From: Marseilla massiliensis
GTDB lineage: Bacteria > Bacteroidota > Bacteroidia > Bacteroidales > Bacteroidaceae
Direction of reading: 5' to 3'
NCBI RefSeq assembly: GCF_016899855.1
Contig: NZ_JACJJG010000008.1
Span: forward strand, 1-62,814
Length of the DNA: 62,814 nt
This document shows, piece by piece, positions 51,272 to 60,409 of this stretch. Within the stretch, counting starts at the first letter, position 1. The number at the start of each line of letters is the position of its first letter. The notes beneath the pieces are model-generated. The model did not search any database and was not told where the DNA came from. It saw nothing but the letters and a program-made list of their open reading frames with translations. The position numbers and the translations under genes are program-made.

Positions 51272-51752
51272 ATGTCTTCCAGTTTTAGATTTGTGTGCCA
51301 AATATTCGTTTTCGATAGCTTTTTGCCATGAAGAGTGACGTGGATCCACGTCCACATTTTCTCGGAGTAAGGTTCTGGCAAAACCCTATAATGAAGAAAA
51401 CATGAAAGAGGAATCCACATCACTATACGTGATGTGAACCCGCTCAGACTTTCATTGTTCATCATTATAAGGATTGAACTGCCAGATTCTACTCCTTGAA
51501 CGACACTGTCTGTGCGTGTACACAAATTTTTCAGGCGCACACCTTTTGCGGGCATGCACATTGCAAAGTTAAGAATTTTATCCAAACATGCAACGCTTTT
51601 CGCTGAAAAAACTTGTATATTCCTCTTTATTTCCATGTACATTATATTAAGACTCATTGACGGCACCATGTCACCCTACCTTCAAAGCGCAAAAATAATG
51701 ACTACATATGCAATAACGCAGCATATGTACGGTTTTTTTTCGGTTAACGAAA
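51272..51752. other. Gene-free stretch with a palindrome
   Basis: No supported gene. It holds the 16-base perfect palindrome GACGTGGATCCACGTC (51337-51352) and nothing else of note. Confidence 0.5.
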
Positions 51753-51785
51753 AAACGGAGGGCGGACACGATCCACTCTCCGTTT
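51753..51785 (-). terminator. Terminator after tRNA-Thr
   Basis: AAACGGAG (51753-51760) pairs with CTCCGTTT (51778-51785). On the minus strand a T-run follows. It closes the SRP RNA-tRNA-Thr unit. Confidence 0.75.
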
Positions 51786-51804
51786 ACCATTTAAACAATT
51801 TTCG

Positions 51805-51878
51805 AGCCTCTTGTCGGATTCGAACCAACGACCCCGAGATTACAAATCACGTGCTCTGGCCAACTGAGCTAAAGAGGC
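51805..51878 (-). tRNA. tRNA-Thr (TGT)
   Basis: A 74-base cloverleaf: acceptor GCCTCTT/AAGAGGC, D-arm AGCTCAGTTGGCCAGAGC, anticodon loop GATTTGTAATC with TGT, T-loop GGTTCGAATCC. It follows SRP RNA by 4 bases on the same strand, so both come from one transcript. Confidence 0.95.
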
Positions 51879-51882
51879 GGGT

Positions 51883-51978
51883 GGGCAAGCTACTTATATC
51901 GCGCCGCTACAACCAACTACCTTTGCTGCGTTCCCGCCCTGGAGGATTCGAAGGGAGCTGGCCGTACAAGACTTGCCC
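51883..51978 (-). ncRNA. ffs: Signal recognition particle RNA (4.5S type)
   Basis: A 96-base hairpin RNA whose ends GGGCAAGT and CTTGCCC pair. The tip holds CCAGGGCGGGAACGCAGCAAAGG, matching the helix 8 loop that binds the Ffh protein. A -7 box TACCTTTG lies on the minus strand at 51999-51992, a few bases before the start. Confidence 0.92.
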
Positions 51979-52242
51979 GTCTTTGCGGCTGCAAAGGTAA
52001 TAAAAAGTTTATACATCATGTAGGCATGCCGGCGTTTTTGCGGATTTTTTAACTTATTTTCAGTTTATCACAAGTATGGACAAGTAAAAACTCACGACAA
52101 AATTATTTTCTGCTCCAGAAATATTTTACCGTATTTTCAGCTGCTTTACGTAATCTAAAAAGCATTATTATAGGTGCTTTTGCTATGTGCGCATTACAAA
52201 TTGAGGCGTAAACATGACCCTAATTGCCGCTATCTGTAATGC

Positions 52243-52301
52243 TAAAGACCGTCAAAAGGAGCGTAAAAGGCCGTCTTTAAGGCCGCAAAACACGGTCTTT
52301 C
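52243..52301. repeat. 22-base periodic palindromic repeat, array D
   Basis: Units start at 52243, 52265 and 52287 (TAAAGACCGTCAAAAG; AAAAGGCCGTCTTT; AAAACACGGTCTTT), exact 22-base step. It lies in the 690-base gap between SRP RNA and the DUF4199 gene, about 390 bases before that gene. Confidence 0.68.
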
Positions 52302-52612
52302 AGATAACAGCGGAACAAGAGAATACGTCAAACAAGTCATAAAACGCTTATTATCAGCATGTTAGCAAAAAGCGCAAAAAAGGCCGACAATTCGGATGAA
52401 ATCACGGTTTACTGATGCCGAAGGGCCTTTACGGAACGTTAACCAAACGTTCGCGGATATGTTGTATAAACATTTTTTTACACTTACGGATATACACCAT
52501 GGCGGTAATTCTGCACCCGTCACCCTTGCGCAAGCCCGCAAGGAACGCCATGCTTTAACCCTAAAAAAATAAAAAAAAGCGCCTGCCACCACTTTATATG
52601 GCGGAAAATAAG

Positions 52613-52620
52613 TAATTTTG
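52613..52620 (+). promoter_or_regulatory. -7 box of the DUF4199 gene
   Basis: TAATTTTG followed by CAGG, giving a leader of about 65 bases before ATG 52689. Confidence 0.55.
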
Positions 52621-52688
52621 CAGGGATTTTTTACATGGCCGCGACACGGGATGTATAATGCGGACATGTCGACAATACGTAACATACA

Positions 52689-53234
52689 ATGGCTATACGC
52701 GAGGAATACGAACAACTTAAAGCTTTCGCACGCATTGACGGAGCGATAATAGGAGGCTTGTGGATACTCAGTTTCGCCTTCTTCATCGGCGAGTTTTACA
52801 ACCCTTTGTTCGGCTTCATGTCGCTCATTGTCGGCGTCTACTCGCTCGTTCTTGCCGCCATGCGCCTAAAGCATTTCCGCGACAACGTACTCGACGGCGT
52901 GATAACATTCAGCCGCGCCCTGATGTACAGCATGCTGGTATATTTCTACGCGGCCCTGCTCATGGCCGCGGCACAGTTCATCTACTTCCAGTTCATCGAC
53001 CAGGGGTTCATGCTCTCACAGTATGAAGAGATAACCAACACTGACGAATTCAAGACACTGCTCAACGCTTACGGCGTCAAGCAGGAGGAGATGAGACTCG
53101 CAATAGACAACATTGCGTCGCTGCGCCCGATAGACATAGCGCTGCAATTCCTCACTACGAACATCATACTCGGCTTCATGGTGAGCCTGCCGATAGCGAC
53201 AATGCTCAAGTCGAAATACAAGAGAAGATTCTAA
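52689..53234 (+). CDS. DUF4199 membrane protein
   Basis: The product has 181 residues with four predicted membrane helices (GAIIGGLWILSFAFFIGEF, MSLIVGVYSLVLAAMRLKHF, MYSMLVYFYAALLMAAAQF, LTTNIILGFMVSLPIATML) and an outside loop (YEEITNTDEFKTLLNAYG). The pattern matches DUF4199, often next to a GT2 glycosyltransferase, as here. Inner membrane; function unknown. The transferase gene starts 59 bases downstream. Confidence 0.85.
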   Translation: MAIREEYEQLKAFARIDGAIIGGLWILSFAFFIGEFYNPLFGFMSLIVGVYSLVLAAMRLKHFRDNVLDGVITFSRALMYSMLVYFYAALLMAAAQFIYFQFIDQGFMLSQYEEITNTDEFKTLLNAYGVKQEEMRLAIDNIASLRPIDIALQFLTTNIILGFMVSLPIATMLKSKYKRRF

Positions 53235-53293
53235 ACGGACAAAGGACTACGAACGCCTTAATCCCAACAATGACTATTAAGAATAAACGAACA

Positions 53294-54250
53294 ATGGACA
53301 TATCAGTCGTAATACCTTTATACAATGAGGATGAATCACTGCCCGAACTTTACGCTTGGATAGAGCGCGTGATGAAATCCAACAACTTCACCTATGAGGT
53401 AATCTTCGTCAACGACGGCTCTACCGACCGTTCTTGGGACGTAATCCAGGAGCTCAGCGCAAAGCACGAGTGCGTCAAGGGCATAAAGTTCCGCCGCAAT
53501 TACGGCAAGAGCCCCGCACTGTACTGCGGCTTCAAGGAGGCGCAAGGCGACGTCGTCATCACGATGGATGCCGACCTGCAAGACTCTCCCGACGAAATAC
53601 CCGGACTGTACAACATGATAACCAAGGACGGATATGACCTCGTGTCAGGCTACAAACAGAAACGTTACGACCCTCTGTCAAAGACCATACCCACCAAGCT
53701 CTTCAACGCAACTGCGCGCAGGATAAGCGGAATAAAGAACCTGCACGACTTCAACTGCGGACTGAAAGCCTACCGGCGCGACGTGGTAAAGAACATAGAG
53801 GTGTACGGAGAGATGCACCGCTACATACCATACCTTGCCAAAAACGCTGGCTTCAACAAGATAGGTGAAAAGGTAGTACACCATCAGGCGCGTAAATACG
53901 GCAAGTCGAAGTTCGGGCTCAACCGCTTCTTCAACGGCTACCTTGACCTCATCACGCTGTGGTTCCTTAGCGGTTTCGGGCGCAAGCCTATGCACGTGTT
54001 CGGCTTCCTCGGCACCATCATGTTCATAATCGGCTTCATCGCCGCAGCTATAATAGGCATAGACAAGCTCTGTTCGCTTGCCAACGGCATACCGCAGCGA
54101 CTCGTAACCGACTCGCCTTACTTCTACATAGCCCTCACGATGATGATGATCGGAACGCAACTGTTCCTCGCCGGATTCCTCGGCGACCTGATAAGCCGCA
54201 GCTCGACCAACCGGAACGATTACCAGATAGAGGAGACCATCAGACTGTAA
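53294..54250 (+). CDS. GT2 glycosyltransferase, polyprenyl-phosphate type
   Basis: The product has 318 residues from ATG 53294 (MDISVVIPLYNEDESLPEL); the in-frame ATG 53270 would add eight. FVNDGSTDRSWD and TMDADLQDSPDEIPGL give the nucleotide-sugar and metal sites (DxD) of DPM1/GtrB-type enzymes, and two C-terminal helices (VFGFLGTIMFIIGFIAAAII, YIALTMMMIGTQLFLAGFLG) anchor it. It transfers a sugar to a lipid phosphate at the inner membrane. Confidence 0.92.
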   Translation: MDISVVIPLYNEDESLPELYAWIERVMKSNNFTYEVIFVNDGSTDRSWDVIQELSAKHECVKGIKFRRNYGKSPALYCGFKEAQGDVVITMDADLQDSPDEIPGLYNMITKDGYDLVSGYKQKRYDPLSKTIPTKLFNATARRISGIKNLHDFNCGLKAYRRDVVKNIEVYGEMHRYIPYLAKNAGFNKIGEKVVHHQARKYGKSKFGLNRFFNGYLDLITLWFLSGFGRKPMHVFGFLGTIMFIIGFIAAAIIGIDKLCSLANGIPQRLVTDSPYFYIALTMMMIGTQLFLAGFLGDLISRSSTNRNDYQIEETIRL

Positions 54251-54342
54251 GGCAAATGCCTGAAAGCAAAAAGGAAAAGAGACAGCATAAAGGGAAAGCC
54301 ATAAAACAAAACGCAAAAGTTATATTGAAGTAAAAAAGCGCA

Positions 54343-54957
54343 ATGAAACGGAACAGATACACACACATGCCAAATGACAAACGCACAGGACGAAGCAAAC
54401 AAGTTTCGCGCCGGCGCTTTTCATCCATACCCCTTTCAATCTTTCCTTTACTAAGAGACCTTCGCTGCTTTCCAATTTACGTTCTTGCGTTCATGCTAGT
54501 AAGCATCTCTTCATGTTCGTCCATCGACTGCCCGATGAACAGCCTCGTTTATACGCAATACCAGCTACGCAATTCCGACGGGCTTGTCGACACGCTGCAC
54601 GACACGCTGACAATATCCACACAACGCGCCATCGACGGTAACGACTCTATACTGATTAACCGCAACGTGCGCACAACCGAGTTTTCATTGCCCATAAGTT
54701 ACGCACATCCACAAGACGTATTCTTCTTCGAGATGATAGACACCTTGACCAAGGCTACGACTTACGACACCGTAACCGTCACGAAAGAAGACCATGAGCA
54801 CTTCGAGTCGGTAGACTGTTCGCCGTCATATTTCCATACCATTACGGCCGTCAGCAGCACGAACCACGCCATCGACTCCATCGTTTTAATCTATCCCGAC
54901 GTTAATTATGACACTTCAAGAAAACATTTCAACATATATTTCAGGCATCGTCGTTAG
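54343..54957 (+). CDS. Lipoprotein (DUF6452-like)
   Basis: The product has 204 residues. A long basic N-terminus precedes FPIYVLAFMLVSISSCSS, a lipoprotein-like signal whose cysteine lies near residue 57, so the true start may be downstream of the one given. The rest is beta-rich. I recall it as the DUF6452 partner of a DUF6048 protein, and the next gene fits that. The two overlap by 50 bases. Function unknown. Confidence 0.65.
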   Translation: MKRNRYTHMPNDKRTGRSKQVSRRRFSSIPLSIFPLLRDLRCFPIYVLAFMLVSISSCSSIDCPMNSLVYTQYQLRNSDGLVDTLHDTLTISTQRAIDGNDSILINRNVRTTEFSLPISYAHPQDVFFFEMIDTLTKATTYDTVTVTKEDHEHFESVDCSPSYFHTITAVSSTNHAIDSIVLIYPDVNYDTSRKHFNIYFRHRR

Positions 54958-55597
54958 CCTGTTGTTGCTGCTCGTGCCGTCAACAGCCGGAGCGAAGGAC
55001 AACGATACCGAGGCAAAAAACGACAGTGTACCGCTCTTTAACGGTATTGCCGTATCGGTAGACCTCGTCGGTCCGGCACAAATGCTGCTCGGAGATTACG
55101 GACAATACGAAGCATCGGTACGCGTAAACCTGAAAGACAGGTACTTTCCGGTTGTCGAACTGGGTATAGGCAAGGCCGACCACGTAAACGACGTGACAGA
55201 CATTACATACAAGACAAGCGCCCCTTATGCAAGAATAGGCGTCGACTTCAACCTACTTAAGAACAAACATGACATCTACAAGCTCTTTGCCGGCGTAAGA
55301 TACGCCTTCACTTCATTCAAGTACGACCTGTCACATCCAGGGATGACGGACCCTGTATGGGGTGACGTTGCTCCTTATGAGGCAAAAGGAGTGAAATGTT
55401 CATACCAATGGTTTGAGGCCGTCATAGGCGTTGACGCCAAGATATGGGGGCCTGTACACCTTGGATGGAGCCTGAGATACCGCAGCCGCCTGTCATACGA
55501 TGACGGCGAGCTGGGCAATTCATGGTATGTACCAGGATTCGGAAAAACCGGCAGCAGCAATATAGGCGGCACGTTCAACGTCACCATTGACATATAG
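54908..55597 (+). CDS. DUF6048-like outer membrane barrel protein
   Basis: The product has 229 residues with a signal peptide (GIVVSLLLLLVPSTAGA). The mature part has alternating strands (GIAVSVDLVGPAQMLLGDYG, LGWSLRYRSRL, GGTFNVTIDI) typical of small barrel proteins of this family. It overlaps the upstream gene and probably works with it in the envelope. Role unknown. Confidence 0.7.
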   Translation: MTLQENISTYISGIVVSLLLLLVPSTAGAKDNDTEAKNDSVPLFNGIAVSVDLVGPAQMLLGDYGQYEASVRVNLKDRYFPVVELGIGKADHVNDVTDITYKTSAPYARIGVDFNLLKNKHDIYKLFAGVRYAFTSFKYDLSHPGMTDPVWGDVAPYEAKGVKCSYQWFEAVIGVDAKIWGPVHLGWSLRYRSRLSYDDGELGNSWYVPGFGKTGSSNIGGTFNVTIDI

Positions 55598-55686
55598 ACA
55601 GCACGGCGGAGACAGCCATGACAAGCTGCCTCCAAGACGGGAATATCCAACGGCCGTACCGTAACGCCCCGATAAAAGACAGTATA

Positions 55687-56733
55687 ATGAAAAACAGGAA
55701 AAAGCTATTCATACAGTCGGCATTCCTCTTATGCATCATCATCGGTGCAATTATAATCGTAGGACACCAGCGCCCGGCTCCTTACAAGCACGACACCGGA
55801 TTCGTGTTCGGCACGGTATACAACATCACATACCAAAGCAACACGAGCCTGAAAAAGGACATCGAGGCCGAGCTCAGCAAGGTTGACTTCTCCCTATCGC
55901 CGTTCAACGCCCAGTCTGTCATTTCGAAAATCAACCGCAACGAAGACGTTGTGGCCGACAGTATGTTCGCCGACGTGTTCACAATGGCACAAAAGATATC
56001 CGGAGAAACCGGCGGAGCGTTCGACATCACGGTGGCTCCGCTTGTCAACGCATGGGGTTTCGGATTCAAGCATGACACCGAACCTACGCCACAAGCCATA
56101 GACAGCCTCAGGCAACTTATAGGCTACGAAAAAGTAACACTTGACAACGGCAAGGTTAAAAAGGCAGACAAGAGAATTATGCTCGACTGCAGTGCCATCG
56201 CGAAAGGATATGCCTGCGACGTAGTGGCCGGCTATCTGCGGAGCAAAGGCATTGACAACTTCATGGTGGAGATAGGCGGCGAAATCGTGACATGCGGAAT
56301 AAACGAGAACAGGCTGCCGTGGAGAATAGGCGTAACAAAACCCGTTGACGACTCGCTTAACACCAAACAAGAGCTGCAAACAATACTGAACGTAACCAAC
56401 AAGGCCATGGCCACGAGCGGTAATTACCGCAACTTCTACTACAAGAACGGAAGGAAGTACGCCCATACAATAGACCCAAAGACCGGCAGGCCGGTACAGC
56501 ACAACATCCTCTCGGCCACCGTCCTGGCAGACAGTTGCGCCACGGCTGATGCCTACGCGACGGCATTCATGGTGATGGGGCTCGACAGGGCCAGGGCAAT
56601 ACTCGACAGACATCCGGGGCTGATGGCATATTTTATATATTCAGACAAGAATGGGAAAAACGCCGTATGGTTCTCGCCGTCGCTCAAGGACAAGCTCTAC
56701 GGCACGCAAACCGTGACAGAAAAGGGTAAATAA
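55687..56733 (+). CDS. apbE: FAD:protein FMN transferase
   Basis: The product has 348 residues from ATG 55687, after which a lipoprotein-like or membrane N-terminus follows (IQSAFLLCIIIGAIIIVG; no certain cysteine placement). FGTVYNITY, LSPFNAQSVISKIN, VEIGGEIVTCG and the C-terminal TSGNYRNFYYKNGRKYAHTID and ATADAYATAFMVMG match ApbE, which attaches FMN to NqrC/RnfG-type proteins in the periplasm. Confidence 0.92.
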   Translation: MKNRKKLFIQSAFLLCIIIGAIIIVGHQRPAPYKHDTGFVFGTVYNITYQSNTSLKKDIEAELSKVDFSLSPFNAQSVISKINRNEDVVADSMFADVFTMAQKISGETGGAFDITVAPLVNAWGFGFKHDTEPTPQAIDSLRQLIGYEKVTLDNGKVKKADKRIMLDCSAIAKGYACDVVAGYLRSKGIDNFMVEIGGEIVTCGINENRLPWRIGVTKPVDDSLNTKQELQTILNVTNKAMATSGNYRNFYYKNGRKYAHTIDPKTGRPVQHNILSATVLADSCATADAYATAFMVMGLDRARAILDRHPGLMAYFIYSDKNGKNAVWFSPSLKDKLYGTQTVTEKGK

Positions 56734-56755
56734 CGACAAAGGCCAGGAATGAACC

Positions 56756-57427
56756 ATGCCATACATCGAACACCACGAACGACTGCTTGAGCTACCGCTG
56801 TTCCAAGGTATGAGCCGCAACGACCTCGAACAAGTAACCGCGACGACAAAATTCAGGTACATAACTTACGCCCGTGGCAAGACATTGGTTACCGAAGGCG
56901 ACACTTGCGACAAGCTGCTGTTCCTCATAAAAGGCATGACGAGCGCAACCGGACATGCCGACGACAACGGATATTCAATAACCGAAACCGTCTCTGCACC
57001 AGACATTCTCCAGCCCGAACGCATATTCGGGCTAACGCAAAGATACACACGCACATTCAGGGCCATAACCGACTGCGACCTGATAAGCCTCGGCAAGATG
57101 GAGGCACTGGCGCTGGCCGACAAATACGAGATATTCAGGCTCAACCTGCTCAACATCATCTGCACCCAGTCACAACGGCTAACACGGTTTCCGTGGCGTA
57201 CCCAACCCGGCGACATCAGGCACAAGATAGCACGCTTCATAGAGACGCGCTGCCTGCGCCCGGCAGGCGGAAAGACCGTCAGGATAAAGATGGAGCGGCT
57301 TGCCGAAGAAGTAAACGAAAGCCGACTGAACGTATCGCGCACGCTTAACAGCATGGACGCGGAAGGCATTATATCACTGAAACGTGGCATAATACAGGTG
57401 CATGCCCTGGAGAAGATAATAAAGTGA
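56756..57427 (+). CDS. Crp/Fnr-family transcriptional regulator
   Basis: The product has 223 residues: cyclic-nucleotide-binding fold (LFQGMSRNDLEQVTATTKFRY, KTLVTEGDTCDKLLFLIKG), long dimer helix and a C-terminal winged HTH (MERLAEEVNESRLNVSRTLNSMDAEGIISLKRG). No FeS-type cysteine cluster is seen. Targets unknown. It follows apbE by 22 bases on the same strand. Confidence 0.88.
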   Translation: MPYIEHHERLLELPLFQGMSRNDLEQVTATTKFRYITYARGKTLVTEGDTCDKLLFLIKGMTSATGHADDNGYSITETVSAPDILQPERIFGLTQRYTRTFRAITDCDLISLGKMEALALADKYEIFRLNLLNIICTQSQRLTRFPWRTQPGDIRHKIARFIETRCLRPAGGKTVRIKMERLAEEVNESRLNVSRTLNSMDAEGIISLKRGIIQVHALEKIIK

Positions 57428-57499
57428 CGCAAGCATAATAGCCTGACCCTACTATATCATACGCAACAATACTTACGCGCCCAAAACAAGGCGCAGCGC

Positions 57500-57580
57500 A
57501 AAAGGCCGTCTTTCACGATGTAAAAGACGGCCTTTTACCGTCCGAAAGATGGCCTTTCGCATTGTAAAAGGCCATCTTTC
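57500..57580. repeat. 22-base periodic palindromic repeat, array E
   Basis: Four units start at 57500, 57522, 57544 and 57566. Units 1-2 (AAAAGGCCGTCTTTC, AAAAGACGGCCTTTT) and 3-4 (GAAAGATGGCCTTTC, AAAAGGCCATCTTTC) are complementary pairs, so two hairpins with 14-15 base stems could form. It lies between the Crp-like gene and the M3 peptidase; apart from it, I see only the promoter at 57821 in this gap. Confidence 0.75.
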
Positions 57581-57820
57581 GCAAAAACGGCAATGGCACA
57601 TACGTAAACATGCGGACGGAACACTATAATAAAAAAGACAAAAGACCGTACGCGGAAAGCGTAAAACAGGCTGTCACACAACAAGCTGCCAGGCACCGCG
57701 CATTGGCCGAACCATCGTAAACAAGCCAACCGTAAAGCCGCGCCACACGCCAACAAGCCGAACACAGGTAAATATTAGTTAAATTTTCAGGTACCGATTA
57801 CATACAAGGAATAAAATTAC

Positions 57821-57828
57821 TACCTTTG
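57821..57828 (+). promoter_or_regulatory. -7 box of the M3 peptidase operon
   Basis: TACCTTTG, 28 bases before the ATG at 57856. Confidence 0.55.
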
Positions 57829-57855
57829 TAATCAAAAATTACATAAAACGTCAGT

Positions 57856-59940
57856 ATGAATGGACAAATGGAAGAGAGACAACGTATAAACCCTTTTTTT
57901 GAACCATATAACACCACACATGACACCGTTCCCTTTGACAAGATACGCCTTGAAGACTTCGAGGAAGCATTCATGGAGGGAATACGCCGTGACGATGAAC
58001 AAATAGAGAAGACCATCAACAATCCCGACAAACCGACATTCGACAATACAATCATCAACGTTGACGACGACAAGGACGGTTATTACGACCTTCTGTCGCG
58101 CGTGTCGACAGTCTTTTCCAACCTGCTCAGCGCCGAAACGAACGACGAGATGGACGCCTTGGCGCAAAAGCTGCAACCCATACTCACCAAACATGCCAAC
58201 GACGTAAGGCTGAACAAGCGCCTGTTCGAGCGCATAAAGGCCGTACACGCGCACCATCGCAAGCTCACTCCGGAAGAGAAGAAGCTGCTCGACAACTGCT
58301 ATGAGGGCTTCGTACGCAGCGGAGCGCTGCTTGACGACGACGGAAAGGAAAAACTACGCAAGCTGACCGAAGAGGCCGGCATGCTGTCGTTACAGTTCTC
58401 GCAGAACCTTCTGAAGGAGAACAAGGCTTTCACCCTGCACATTACAGACGAAGGCCAGCTTGCCGGACTGCCTGACACTGCCCTCGAGGCAGCGGCCGTA
58501 GCAGCAAAGGAACGTGGCCTTGAAGGATGGGTTTTCACGCTCGACTATCCCAGTTACAGCCCGTTCATGACGCATGCCGACAACAGGGAGCTGCGCAAGC
58601 GTATGTACATGGCACGCAACACGGTATGCACGCACGACAACACCGAGAACAACATAGACATCTGCAAACGCCTTATTAACATTCGCAGGGAGACAGCACA
58701 GCTGCTCGGATACAGGACTTACGCCGAATATGTACTGAAACGCCGCATGGCAGGCAACGCCCGCAATGTGTACAAACTGCTCGACGACCTCATCGAAGCA
58801 TACAAGCCGACAGCCGTAAAGGAAGTCGAGGCCGTCGAAAAGATGGCAAAAAAGATGGAAGGCAGCGACTTCAAGGTTGAGCCGTGGGACTTCAGCTACT
58901 ATTCACACAAGCTGCAACTCAAGAAATTCAACCTCGATGCAGAGATGTTGCGCCCGTATTTCGAACTGTCGAACGTCATCAAGGGCGTGTTCGGACTTGC
59001 CAACAGACTGTACGGAATTACGTTCAAGGAGAACAAGGACATACCGGTGTACCATCCGGATGTCAAGGCTTATGAGGTATTTGACAATGACGGCTCTTAC
59101 CTTGCGGTGTTCTACGCCGACTTCCACCCGCGCAAAGGCAAGCAGGGAGGCGCCTGGATGACCGAATACCAAGGGCAGTGGATTGACCGTAAGGGCGTCA
59201 ACGTGCGTCCACATGTCAGCGTCGTGATGAACCTTACAAAGCCTACGGAGGAAAAACCGGCACTGCTTACGCTCGGTGAAGTGGAGACATTCCTCCACGA
59301 ATTCGGCCACGCACTGCACGGAATGTTCGCAAACACGCGCTTCGAGAGCCTCTCCGGCACAAACGTATGGTGGGATTTCGTTGAGCTTCCGTCACAGTTC
59401 ATGGAGAATTTTGCCGTTGAAAAAGAGTTTCTCAGCACTTTCGCCTTCCATTACAAGACAGGAGAGCCCCTGCCCGACGAGCTTATCTCCCGTATTATAA
59501 AGAGCCGCAACTATCTTGCGGCGTACTCATGCCTGCGCCAGGTAAGTTTCGGCTTGCTCGACATGGCATACTATACGAAGAAAGAAGAGTTTACGGACGA
59601 CATCATACCGTTCGAGAAAAAAGCATGGGAAAAGGCAATGGTAACGCCTCAACTGCCCGACACCTGCATGACGGTACAGTTCAGCCATATCATGGCCGGT
59701 GGCTATGCGGCCGGATACTACAGCTACAAGTGGGCCGAAGTGCTTGATGCCGACGCCTTCAGCGTATTCAAGAAGCACGGCATATTCAATCCCGATACAG
59801 CACGGAAATTCAGGGATTGTATTTTATCCAAGGGCGGAACGGAACATCCAATGACCCTCTACAAACGCTTCAAGGGCAGTGAACCCACCATAGATGCCCT
59901 GCTTAAGCGTAACGGAATAAAGAAAGTAAGCAAGAAATAA
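57856..59940 (+). CDS. dcp: M3-family oligopeptidase
   Basis: The product has 694 residues. The zinc site is ETFLHEFGHALHGMF (HEFGH, about residues 481-485), with the third ligand about 26 residues on in WWDFVELPSQ. It lacks a signal peptide, so it degrades peptides in the cytoplasm. Length and overall sequence fit the Dcp/OpdA group (peptidyl-dipeptidase); the exact specificity is uncertain. First gene of a run with the dCMP deaminase and the S41 protease. Confidence 0.9.
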   Translation: MNGQMEERQRINPFFEPYNTTHDTVPFDKIRLEDFEEAFMEGIRRDDEQIEKTINNPDKPTFDNTIINVDDDKDGYYDLLSRVSTVFSNLLSAETNDEMDALAQKLQPILTKHANDVRLNKRLFERIKAVHAHHRKLTPEEKKLLDNCYEGFVRSGALLDDDGKEKLRKLTEEAGMLSLQFSQNLLKENKAFTLHITDEGQLAGLPDTALEAAAVAAKERGLEGWVFTLDYPSYSPFMTHADNRELRKRMYMARNTVCTHDNTENNIDICKRLINIRRETAQLLGYRTYAEYVLKRRMAGNARNVYKLLDDLIEAYKPTAVKEVEAVEKMAKKMEGSDFKVEPWDFSYYSHKLQLKKFNLDAEMLRPYFELSNVIKGVFGLANRLYGITFKENKDIPVYHPDVKAYEVFDNDGSYLAVFYADFHPRKGKQGGAWMTEYQGQWIDRKGVNVRPHVSVVMNLTKPTEEKPALLTLGEVETFLHEFGHALHGMFANTRFESLSGTNVWWDFVELPSQFMENFAVEKEFLSTFAFHYKTGEPLPDELISRIIKSRNYLAAYSCLRQVSFGLLDMAYYTKKEEFTDDIIPFEKKAWEKAMVTPQLPDTCMTVQFSHIMAGGYAAGYYSYKWAEVLDADAFSVFKKHGIFNPDTARKFRDCILSKGGTEHPMTLYKRFKGSEPTIDALLKRNGIKKVSKK

Positions 59941-59962
59941 AGACGTTAAAAGGCATAAATAT

Positions 59963-60409
59963 ATGACCGAAAGGGAGGACAAACAACTGCTGCTGGACCT
60001 GCGTTACTTACGTATGGCCCGAATCTGGGCCGAGAACAGCTATTGCGAAAGGCGGAAAGTAGGCGCGCTTGTGGTAAAGGACAAGATGATAATAAGTGAC
60101 GGCTACAACGGCACACCGAGCGGATTCGAGAACGTGTGCGAGGACGACAACAACGTGACAAAGCCCTATGTACTGCATGCCGAAGCCAACGCCATAACAA
60201 AACTGGCCCGGAGCTCGAACAACAGCGACGGCTCCACGCTGTACGTTACGGCCGCGCCGTGCATCGAATGCTCGAAACTCATCATCCAGTCGGGAATCAA
60301 ACGTGTTGTCTACGCCGAGAAATACCGCCTGGAGGACGGTATAAACCTTCTGAAAAAAGCCAAGATAGAAGTAATGTACTTAAACCCGGATGATTATGAA
60401 ACCAAATAA
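59963..60409 (+). CDS. Deoxycytidylate deaminase
   Basis: The product has 148 residues. VLHAEANAITKL gives His-x-Glu and APCIECSKLI the two cysteines that bind zinc; ENSYCERRKVGALVV and GYNGTPSGFENVC are substrate-binding blocks of dCMP deaminases. It makes dUMP for thymidylate synthesis. It overlaps the next gene by 20 bases. Confidence 0.93.
   Translation: MTEREDKQLLLDLRYLRMARIWAENSYCERRKVGALVVKDKMIISDGYNGTPSGFENVCEDDNNVTKPYVLHAEANAITKLARSSNNSDGSTLYVTAAPCIECSKLIIQSGIKRVVYAEKYRLEDGINLLKKAKIEVMYLNPDDYETK

Noticed and set aside
51512..52000. 162-codon plus-strand frame
   Set aside because: It runs antisense through tRNA-Thr and SRP RNA, which explain the sequence.
30945..57580. The 22-base arrays as CRISPR
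   Set aside because: Units are 14-15 bases with spacers of 7-8 bases and only three or four copies, and no cas genes are present.
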